Shown in pieces: positions 1-4,425 of a DNA stretch of 5,757 nt. The translations under genes were made by a program, and so were the position numbers. The notes under the pieces are model-generated. The model ran no database searches and was not told the origin of the DNA. It saw only the letters and a list, made by a program, of their open reading frames with translations. Source of the DNA: an uncultured Lachnospiraceae bacterium (lineage in GTDB: Bacteria > Bacillota > Clostridia > Lachnospirales > Lachnospiraceae); NCBI GenBank assembly GCA_910577655.1, contig CAJTOW010000183.1, forward strand, positions 1 through 5,757, written 5' to 3'. Every line of letters begins with the position of its first letter. Position 1 is the stretch's first letter.

Positions 1-34
1 CGCTTCGCAGACGCACAGCTGACACGAATATCAA

Positions 35-59
35 GCACTATTTACTTCGGGATTAGTGC
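35..59. repeat. short inverted repeat upstream of the exporter promoter
   Basis: GCACTA (35-40) is complementary to TAGTGC (54-59) around a 13-base loop. No T-tract follows, so it is not a clear terminator. It could be part of the 3' end of an upstream transcript or a protein-binding site. Little can be said beyond the pairing itself. Confidence 0.3.
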
Positions 60-60
60 A

Positions 61-84
61 ACGCTGTACTAGATTGTTCAGCGT
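61..84. repeat. 24-bp interrupted inverted repeat (possible regulator site)
   Basis: ACGCTG (61-66) and CAGCGT (79-84) form a perfect 6-bp inverted repeat with a 12-base centre. It ends 23 bp before the -35 box of the exporter promoter, a position suited to an activator or auxiliary site. It does not resemble the CGAGTAA operator seen elsewhere in the window, so if functional it would be read by another protein. A weak RNA hairpin is the alternative. Confidence 0.3.
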
Positions 85-94
85 GTGAAAACCA

Positions 95-103
95 GAGTAA
101 ATA
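95..103 (+). promoter_or_regulatory. candidate auxiliary half-operator GAGTAAATA
   Basis: GAGTAAATA here repeats exactly the right half of the operator at 172-180, exactly 77 bp upstream. The left half is degenerate: only two of the four innermost positions pair. It lies just before the -35 box, so together with the downstream site it would flank the promoter, as auxiliary operators of LacI-family repressors often do. A nine-base match in AT-rich DNA can arise by chance, so this is weak alone. Confidence 0.35.
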
Positions 104-107
104 CGAA

Positions 108-136
108 TTGACACACGGTAAAAAGCATTGTATAAT
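108..136 (+). promoter_or_regulatory. consensus sigma-A promoter of the exporter-repressor operon
   Basis: A perfect TTGACA -35 box (108-113) and a perfect TATAAT -10 box (131-136) are separated by the ideal 17 bp. Transcription would start near 143, leaving a leader of about 40 bases before the ATG at 184. A promoter with both boxes at consensus should be intrinsically strong, which fits a unit held down by a repressor; the palindrome at 168-175 lies just downstream of the start point. Confidence 0.8.
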
Positions 137-165
137 AATTGAAAAATATCAATAAAATCAATAGG

Positions 166-178
166 AAACTCGAGTAAA
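166..178. promoter_or_regulatory. candidate LacI-family operator in the exporter leader
   Basis: ACTCGAGT (168-175) is a perfect 8-bp palindrome centred on CG and is followed by AAAT, so the right half CGAGTAA matches the sites at 2955-2966 and 3148-3161. It is centred about 29 bases after the predicted start point, between the AGGAAA ribosome-binding element and the ATG. Binding there would block early elongation. The assignment to the LacI-family protein encoded at 1630 rests on the shared motif, its central CG and proximity. Confidence 0.6.
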
Positions 179-183
179 TAGAA

Positions 184-1050
184 ATGAAAAACAAAATGCC
201 AGAATCAAACGGAATTTTACATACCACCGCCCCTGCATCCGGTCCTGCCGTGGAAGCTGTTTACGGCAGTTCTGGTATTACCGGTCAGTACGGCGTGGAG
301 GACATGAACCGTTTTCTGTCCTCCATCATGGATATAGGAGAGCTGCTTTTGATGCACGGGGCGGAGGTGGGACGGGTGGAGGATACCATCCGGCGGCTGT
401 GCGGGGCTTACGGATTTGTCCGTTCCGATGTATTTACCATTACCTCCAGCATCGTGGTCACGGCTATGTTCCCGGATGGGAGCACCCTCACCCAGACCAG
501 GCGCATCCGGGAGAGGGACACAGATCTGGGCAAGGTGGAGAAGGTCAACGCGCTGTCCCGCAGAATCTGTGCCTCACCCATAGGTCTTGAGGATTTCCGG
601 AGGGAGCTTTCCAGGCTTAACCAGGCGAAGAAGCCGCCGGTCTGGCTGGATCTGGTAATGTATATGATGATATCCGCATCCCTCTCCATCTTTTTCGGCG
701 GTACCTGGATGGATGGACTGGCGGCTTCTCTTTCCGGGATTGTGCTCTTTGCCATGATCTCTGGCAGCGCTGCTTTAAAGCTGAACGGTATCATCCAGAG
801 TATGGTCTGCAGTGCGGTCACAGCCATCAGCGTTCTCCTTCTGGTGCGGTCCGGTATCGGCGCCCATCCGGACAAGATCACCATCGGCAACATTATGCTG
901 GTGATTCCGGGGATCCAGTTGACCAACTCCCTGCGGGATATGATCAGTGGAGATATGATCAGCGGCCTGCTGAATATGAGCGAAGCGCTGCTGAAGGCCA
1001 TAGCGGTGGCCATGGGATTTGCGATTGTACTGCTTGTGGGAGGTGCCTGA
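184..1050 (+). CDS. ThrE/YjjP-family exporter, N-terminal half subunit (DUF1212-type)
   Basis: This 288-residue protein is the larger half of a split ThrE-type exporter, an inner-membrane family that exports threonine/serine in Corynebacterium; the related YjjP-YjjB pair of enterobacteria has been linked to succinate export. Residues 1-40 are poorly conserved in character. Residues 41-150 form the soluble domain with the family hallmark HGAEVGRVEDT (58-68) and a basic stretch TQTRRIRERD (103-112). About five hydrophobic segments follow, near 154-172, 176-193, 204-224, 232-247 and 265-286. The last loop carries the typical PGIQLTNSLRDMISGD motif (242-257). The ATG at 184 is chosen because the frame opens there; its nearest ribosome site, AGGAAA at 163-168, is rather far away (15 bases) and overlaps the operator, while the next in-frame ATG at 196 is worse placed. 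The gene overlaps its partner subunit by one base. The substrate is unknown. Confidence 0.9.
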   Translation: MKNKMPESNGILHTTAPASGPAVEAVYGSSGITGQYGVEDMNRFLSSIMDIGELLLMHGAEVGRVEDTIRRLCGAYGFVRSDVFTITSSIVVTAMFPDGSTLTQTRRIRERDTDLGKVEKVNALSRRICASPIGLEDFRRELSRLNQAKKPPVWLDLVMYMMISASLSIFFGGTWMDGLAASLSGIVLFAMISGSAALKLNGIIQSMVCSAVTAISVLLLVRSGIGAHPDKITIGNIMLVIPGIQLTNSLRDMISGDMISGLLNMSEALLKAIAVAMGFAIVLLVGGA

Positions 1051-1505
1051 TGGAATTTTTTGTGATTCAGACGATTATGGGGCTTCTGGGGTCTGTAGGC
1101 TTCGCGGTCCTGTTCGGTATCTATGATAGGAAGCTTTGGGTCATCGCCCTGGGCGGGGCAGCAGGCTGGGTGGTGTATCTGGTCTGTGTGAATGTGGGGT
1201 ACAGCATGTTCGCGGGCCTGTTTGTGGCCAGCCTTTTCATCGCTGCTGTCAGTGAGATCCTGGCCAGACTGCTGAAGACGCCGGTGATTCTGCTGCTGGT
1301 GCCTATGCTGATTCCGGAGATTCCCGGCGGGGATCTCTACTATACTATGCATCATCTGGTACAGGGACATTACACTGAGTTCGGAAGCTATTCCAACCAG
1401 GTGCTGGGAGAGGCGGGGGCTATTGCCCTGGGGATCATTCTGGCTTCCCATATAACAAAGTTTGGCAGAAGTATCCGGGTTCATGTGTTCCGGAAGACTT
1501 TGTGA
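1050..1505 (+). CDS. ThrE/YjjB-family exporter, C-terminal half subunit
   Basis: This small 151-residue membrane protein corresponds to the second half of ThrE and to YjjB. It is almost entirely hydrophobic, with predicted membrane segments near 5-24, 30-49, 53-72, 77-90 and 117-136. It carries the family signature around PMLIPEIPGGDLYYTM (85-100), where the conserved P-x-x-PG-type loop is expected. The ATG at 1050 shares its A with the TGA stop of the preceding gene (TGATG) and is preceded by GGGAGG at 1038-1043, 6 bases away, so translation is probably coupled and the two proteins made in equal amounts. The protein ends in a basic tail (FGRSIRVHVFRKT). Its length is normal for the family and nothing is missing. 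The two subunits should form one transporter; the pair alone does not reveal what is exported. Confidence 0.9.
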   Translation: MEFFVIQTIMGLLGSVGFAVLFGIYDRKLWVIALGGAAGWVVYLVCVNVGYSMFAGLFVASLFIAAVSEILARLLKTPVILLLVPMLIPEIPGGDLYYTMHHLVQGHYTEFGSYSNQVLGEAGAIALGIILASHITKFGRSIRVHVFRKTL

Positions 1506-1629
1506 ATAAGATGGTTCAGACAGGTACTTGCTGCCCGCAAAAAAGTGCTGGGCATAAGAGGCTTTGGGAGTTGGATCGTTTTGAAAATTGAGCCTGACGG
1601 CAGATAATATAGGAAAGGGTGTGGTAACA

Positions 1630-2622
1630 TTGGGGAAAAAGATTACAAGAAATGACGTGGCAAAGCTGGCAGGTGTGTCGCCTGCCCTGGTCTCTTATGT
1701 GATGAACCAGACCAAGCCGGTCAGCGAGGAGAAGACCCTGGCAGTGAAGAAAGCCATTGAGGAGCTGCAGTACAGGCCGAATCTACATGCCCGGGGGCTA
1801 AAGACCAACAAATCCATGCAGATTGCATTCGTCTGTGACAACCTGCGCAATGACTGGCTGGAGATTGCGGAGAAGAGATTTTTTGACAAGGGATATTTCG
1901 TTTCCCACTGCTACAGCCGTGATGGAGACGACTTTATCCAGATGCTGATTGAGGGACGGTTCGACGGGGTATTCATGCTGTCTAACCGTTATACGGCAAA
2001 GCAGCTCAATGAGATCGCCAGTGCCGGTATTCCCATTGTCCTCTATAAGACCCGGGATTATAGCTTTCTGGAGCCAAATATCGTGACAGTAGCGCCGGAT
2101 ATCTATGGAAGCATCGTGAAGACCGTCAGCTACCTCATCGCCAGAGGCCATAAGCGGATTATTCTGGCGCCGCCTCTCAGGTACAATATGAACCTGGCCA
2201 AGGGCTACCGGGAGCGCGCCTACAAGGAAGCCCTGGAGACCAATGGGCTTTCCTACGATGAGGCCCTGGTGTGCGGGGATACCTCCTCCATGGAAGCCAT
2301 ATTCTCCAGAATCTTTGATCTGGTCTATGCCGGGAACGGCAGCAGGCGTCCCACTGCTATTGTGGCCGGAGATGATTATCTTGCCGGACGGATCCTGCAG
2401 TATCTGACTAAGCTTGGCATGAAGGTTCCGGAGGAGATGGCTATTGTAGGAATGGACAATACCTATCTGTCTGAGATGCTGTCCCCCCAGCTTACCAGCG
2501 TCAACTTCTCCAAGGAAGAGTTCTCCGCCAGACTGGTGGATACCATGCTGAAGCTGATCAATGAAGAGCAGGTGGAGGATGTGTTTATCAATGTTTCGCT
2601 TCTGGTGCGGGAGAGTACCTGA
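1630..2622 (+). CDS. LacI-family transcriptional repressor
   Basis: This 330-residue protein has the complete LacI/PurR layout. The N-terminal helix-turn-helix is at residues 5-26 (ITRNDVAKLAGVSPALVSYVMN). A hinge helix around PNLHARGLKT (50-59) includes Leu57, the counterpart of the leucine that inserts into the central CpG of LacI operators. A periplasmic-binding-protein-like effector domain runs from about 63 to the end, with typical late motifs (RPTAIVAGDD, VPEEMAIVGMDN, LSPQLTSV) and the family C-terminus LLVREST. Positions that read DNA bases in LacI are Pro18, Ala19 and Tyr23 here. The TTG at 1630 is preferred: AGGAAAGGG (1611-1619) lies 10 bases upstream and the protein then begins MGKKITRNDV, as is usual. 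An in-frame TTG at 1588 would add 14 unconserved residues and has no good ribosome site. It follows the exporter genes by 124 bases without a clear terminator, so it is probably in their operon and autoregulated through the operator near 171. The effector is unknown. Confidence 0.93.
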   Translation: MGKKITRNDVAKLAGVSPALVSYVMNQTKPVSEEKTLAVKKAIEELQYRPNLHARGLKTNKSMQIAFVCDNLRNDWLEIAEKRFFDKGYFVSHCYSRDGDDFIQMLIEGRFDGVFMLSNRYTAKQLNEIASAGIPIVLYKTRDYSFLEPNIVTVAPDIYGSIVKTVSYLIARGHKRIILAPPLRYNMNLAKGYRERAYKEALETNGLSYDEALVCGDTSSMEAIFSRIFDLVYAGNGSRRPTAIVAGDDYLAGRILQYLTKLGMKVPEEMAIVGMDNTYLSEMLSPQLTSVNFSKEEFSARLVDTMLKLINEEQVEDVFINVSLLVREST

Positions 2623-2657
2623 ATCTAAAGTTCCATCCGGCCGGAAATCAGAGTAGT

Positions 2658-2685
2658 GGGCGGTCTGGCACGTACCAGGCCGCCC
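2658..2685 (+). terminator. stem-loop after the repressor gene, possible terminator
   Basis: GGGCGGTCTGG (2658-2668) pairs with CCAGGCCGCCC (2675-2685) over 11 bp with one G-U pair and a 6-base loop. It starts 36 bases after the repressor stop, the right place for the end of the operon. The following bases (ATTGGACATG) are not a real T-tract, so termination by this stem alone would be inefficient; it may act together with the larger stem at 2724-2776. Confidence 0.5.
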
Positions 2686-2723
2686 ATTGGACATGTCTGA
2701 AAATTCATTCCCGCTATCTCTAT

Positions 2724-2776
2724 AAGGGACGCCTTCGGTGTATGCCCCGCTTCGCGGTATACCGAAGGCGTCCTTT
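2724..2776. terminator. long imperfect stem-loop, possible terminator or dispersed repeat
   Basis: GACGCCTTCGGT (2728-2739) pairs perfectly with ACCGAAGGCGTC (2761-2772). The stem continues outward with four more pairs (AAGG/CTTT type, one G-U) and inward through a bulge to a small CCGC/GCGG hairpin, giving about 23 pairs in all. It ends in TTT, and on the opposite strand it is followed by TTATA, so it might stop transcription weakly in both directions. Such long GC-rich stems between operons can also be members of a dispersed intergenic repeat family. Confidence 0.45.
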
Positions 2777-2828
2777 GGGATATTTACCCCAATTCACTTA
2801 ACGCAGCCCACCAAATCCCCACAAGTAG

Positions 2829-2858
2829 AGTCTGTGATGTCTGCAGTGTCCACAGACT
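2829..2858. repeat. perfect 8-bp inverted repeat with 14-base loop
   Basis: AGTCTGTG (2829-2836) is the exact reverse complement of CACAGACT (2851-2858); the loop contains the palindrome CTGCAG. CTGTGAT also occurs twice in direct orientation (2832-2838 and 2857-2863). It lies about 95 bp before the first promoter of the next operon. It has no T-tract. It may be a third hairpin of the intergenic region or a binding site for another regulator. Confidence 0.35.
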
Positions 2859-2953
2859 GTGATCAGCAGCTGGCGGAAAGCAATTTTCAGACACGTTCTG
2901 GAAGGGAACAGCCGTGAAAACTAAAAAAATTGCTAATTTTTTTACAAAAACTA

Positions 2954-2967
2954 TTTACACGAGTAAC
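2954..2967. promoter_or_regulatory. candidate LacI-family operator over the distal -35 box
   Basis: TTACACGAGTAA (2955-2966) is a 12-bp palindrome centred on CG with one mismatched pair. Its right half GAGTAAC (2961-2967) is identical to that of the perfect site at 3148-3161. The two centres are 194 bp apart, a distance over which a tetrameric LacI-type repressor could form a loop; whether this protein is a tetramer cannot be seen. Confidence 0.6.
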
Positions 2968-2982
2968 AATCTGTGGTAGTAT
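2954..2982 (+). promoter_or_regulatory. distal promoter of the metalloprotein-PLP enzyme operon
   Basis: TTTACA (2954-2959) and TAGTAT (2977-2982) are spaced by 17 bp, and a TGG just before the -10 box gives an extended -10 element (TG at 2974-2975). Transcription would begin near 2989, leaving a leader of about 300 bases before the ATG at 3290. The -35 box is covered by the operator-like palindrome 2955-2966, so a bound repressor would exclude RNA polymerase. Confidence 0.6.
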
Positions 2983-3137
2983 ATGTACATACAGAAAAAC
3001 AACAGAGAAAAGAACAAAGCCAAAACTAAATAAAATACATATTTTTATCAAAATAAAGCACAGAAATATAGACATATTTAATAATTACCATTTTGAAAAT
3101 GCCCGACCATGCAGAGGAGAATCCTGTCAATATTTTT

Positions 3138-3167
3138 TTGACAAAAAGTTACTCGAGTAACTAAAAC
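3138..3167 (+). promoter_or_regulatory. proximal promoter of the metalloprotein-PLP enzyme operon
   Basis: A perfect TTGACA (3138-3143) is followed after 18 bp by TAAAAC (3162-3167), a poor -10 box with four matches to TATAAT. Transcription would begin near 3175, giving a leader of about 115 bases. The perfect palindrome 3148-3161 fills the spacer between the two boxes, which argues that this is a regulated promoter despite its weak -10 box. It is less certain than the distal promoter. Confidence 0.45.
3148..3161. promoter_or_regulatory. perfect palindromic operator GTTACTCGAGTAAC
   Basis: This is a perfect 14-bp palindrome centred on CG, the best copy of the motif shared with 166-178 and 2954-2967. 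Even length, a central CpG and about 14 bp are typical of operators of the LacI family, whose hinge-helix leucine inserts at the central step. A further GTAACT follows at 3169-3174, a direct repeat of the right half (3157-3162) 12 bp on. Confidence 0.75.
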
Positions 3168-3205
3168 GGTAACTGATTAAATAAGTGTGGCAGCACCGCA
3201 TTCCG

Positions 3206-3233
3206 ATAACCAAAGGGAATCTCCCTTTGTTAT
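3206..3233 (+). other. hairpin in the 5' leader of the enzyme operon
   Basis: CAAAGGGA (3211-3218) pairs with TCCCTTTG (3222-3229) around a 3-base loop, and four A/T pairs extend the stem past a single bulged C at 3210. TTATATAG follows, not a run of T. It sits about 40 bases before the ribosome site, so it may stabilise the messenger or be a weak attenuator. Just before it, GTGTGGCAGCACCGC loosely resembles a T-box sequence, but no upstream specifier stem is visible. Confidence 0.4.
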
Positions 3234-3289
3234 ATAGAAGCATTATGAAACAAAATATAAAAGGGATATGAAAGGAAGGAGTATTAACA

Positions 3290-4252
3290 ATGGCAAAGAA
3301 GATTTATGAAGCATGCAGACGCCTCCTGACAATTTGCAGCAACTGCCAGCCGGAGGAGAACATCCTGATCGTCACCGATACGGACAGCTTAGAGATCGGT
3401 ATGGCTCTCTGGGATGCGGCAGAGGAGTTCCCCAACAAGACCATGGTCATGATGGAGCCGAGAAAAATGCACGGAGAGGAGCCAACCGCCTTAGTAGCTG
3501 CTGCTATGCTGAAAGCGGACGTAATATTTCGTGCCACCAAGTTTTCCCTTTCCCACAGCCATGCCAGAAGGGACGCGTGTGCTGCAGGCGCCAGAGATTT
3601 GAACTGCTGCGACTACAGCCTGGAGATGCTGGAGAAGGGCGGTCTCTACACAGACTTCGAGGCAGACAGAAAGTATGTAGACCAGCTGCTTAAGAGCATG
3701 AAGGACGGCAACAAGATCCACATCACCACCGAGGCCGGTACTGACTACTACGCCAGCATCAAAGGCCACAAGCTCTTCCCCCAGTATGGCATGGTGAGAA
3801 ATCCCGGCGAGACCTGCTCCCCGCCAGACATTGAGATGGCATCCGGCGCAATCCCCGGAACCGCACACGGCAAGATCGTGGTAGACGGAAGCATCACCCA
3901 TCCGGCTATGGGCGTATTAAAAGAGCCCATTACACTCTATGTGGAGAACAGCTTTGTGACCAGGATCGAGGGCGGCGAGGAAGCCCAGAGATTTGCAGAG
4001 GAGCTGGCCAAGGTTTACGACCCGCGCATGTACCGGGTAGGTGAGATTGGCATCGGACTGAATCCGGACGCTTCCCTTTGCGGCAGAATGCTGGAGGATG
4101 AAGGCTGCAGCGGCTACGTACACGTGGCCCTTGGGAACAATGAGACCGACAACCAGGACTTCATCTTACATATTGACATGATGTTCAAGGATCCCACCAT
4201 CGAGCTGGACGGCAAGGTGATCTTCGATCACGGTCAGGTAGTGTTTGACTGA
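3290..4252 (+). CDS. M29 aminopeptidase / NicX-like superfamily metalloprotein
   Basis: This is a cytoplasmic 320-residue protein of the superfamily holding M29 leucyl aminopeptidases (AmpT/PepS type) and 2,5-dihydroxypyridine dioxygenase NicX. All the C-terminal metal-ligand motifs of M29 enzymes can be placed: Glu174 in NPGETCSPPD, Glu252 in VGEIGIGLNPDA, His278 in GYVHVALGNN, and His294 and Asp296 in FILHIDMMFKD. Spacing agrees roughly with the family as I recall it, except that the stretch between His278 and His294 is about 15 residues shorter and the catalytic tyrosine expected some 7 residues after the first histidine is absent (Glu285 there). At 320 residues it is shorter than true M29 peptidases (about 400). 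It may therefore be a hydrolase or ring-opening enzyme on a small molecule rather than a peptidase; the oxygen-dependent NicX reaction is unlikely if the host is a strict anaerobe. AAGGAAGGAG (3272-3281) lies 8 bases before the ATG. It ends in tandem stops (TGATAA) and is followed by the PLP enzyme gene. Confidence 0.75.
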   Translation: MAKKIYEACRRLLTICSNCQPEENILIVTDTDSLEIGMALWDAAEEFPNKTMVMMEPRKMHGEEPTALVAAAMLKADVIFRATKFSLSHSHARRDACAAGARDLNCCDYSLEMLEKGGLYTDFEADRKYVDQLLKSMKDGNKIHITTEAGTDYYASIKGHKLFPQYGMVRNPGETCSPPDIEMASGAIPGTAHGKIVVDGSITHPAMGVLKEPITLYVENSFVTRIEGGEEAQRFAEELAKVYDPRMYRVGEIGIGLNPDASLCGRMLEDEGCSGYVHVALGNNETDNQDFILHIDMMFKDPTIELDGKVIFDHGQVVFD

Positions 4253-4425
4253 TAATCTGGACAGAATACAGTCCCGCCAAAGGGGTGTACCAAAGACCGG
4301 CATAAAACCGTAACAGGCCGCGGCAAGGTGAAAGACCATCCGCGGAAACCGGGAGCCTGGTGCAGAAGCATTTGCCAGACCGGACATCAGGCTCCTTCAT
4401 AAATAAAAAATGAGAGGGAATAATC
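4253..4425 (+). other. 173-base spacer with potential leader RNA structure
   Basis: No gene is seen. The spacer is much more GC-rich than the other spacers and full of complementary blocks: GGAC/GTCC (4259-4262 with 4271-4274), CCGCGG twice (4318-4323 and 4340-4345), and GGAGCCTG (4352-4359) with CAGGCTCC (4388-4395). CTGG/CCAG (4357-4360 with 4375-4378) would compete with the last pairing. The final stem ends about 15 bases before the GAGAGGG ribosome site (4412-4418). It could be an intra-operon processing or attenuation element. I cannot match it to a known riboswitch class, and no promoter is evident. Confidence 0.4.

Larger units (their letters stand above)
2623..3289. other. 667-bp gene-free regulatory spacer
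   Basis: No convincing gene is seen; the short open frames here have unlikely composition and no ribosome sites. The spacer falls into two parts. Up to about 2900 it is of mixed composition and holds three stem-loops (2658-2685, 2724-2776, 2829-2858). From about 2920 it becomes very A/T-rich and contains two predicted promoters, each with a CGAGTAA palindrome, then a leader with a hairpin at 3206-3233 and a strong ribosome site at 3272-3281. The A-rich stretch 2984-3090 shows no stable pairing; a small palindrome CATTTTGAAAATG is at 3089-3101. Confidence 0.7.

Noticed and set aside
408..1484. Long open frame of 358 codons on the - strand opposite the exporter genes
   Set aside because: It is the mirror of two well-supported + strand genes with clear family motifs; its translation has no recognisable domain and no ribosome site was evident.
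1533..1553. Small stem-loop GCCCGCA/TGC-GGGC between exporter and repressor genes as a terminator
   Set aside because: The stem is only seven pairs with a bulge and there is no T-tract, so read-through into the repressor gene is more likely.
1581..1608. Separate promoter for the repressor gene (TTGAAA-16-GATAAT)
   Set aside because: The boxes are fair, but transcription would begin near 1615, inside the ribosome site AGGAAAGGG, so the transcript could not be translated normally from 1630.
1798..2694. Open frame of 298 codons on the - strand opposite the repressor gene
   Set aside because: It overlaps the LacI-family gene throughout, and its protein is low in recognisable structure; it arises from codon bias on the opposite strand.
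2930..3160. Short + strand open frame of 76 codons in the AT-rich promoter region
   Set aside because: The composition is that of AT-rich noise (Lys, Ile, Phe, Asn), there is no ribosome site, and it runs across both predicted promoters and operators.
3183..3233. T-box riboswitch before the metalloprotein gene
   Set aside because: GTGTGGCAGCACCGC recalls the T-box core and a CCCTTTG hairpin follows, but the core has extra bases, the upstream 200 bases are A/T-rich without a Stem I or specifier loop, and the proximal promoter leaves too short a leader. A covariance-model search would settle it.
3290..4252. Naming this gene nicX (2,5-dihydroxypyridine dioxygenase) and inferring nicotinate breakdown
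   Set aside because: No other nicotinate gene is present, the metal-site pattern looks closer to M29 aminopeptidases, and an oxygen-dependent step is improbable in the suggested anaerobic host.
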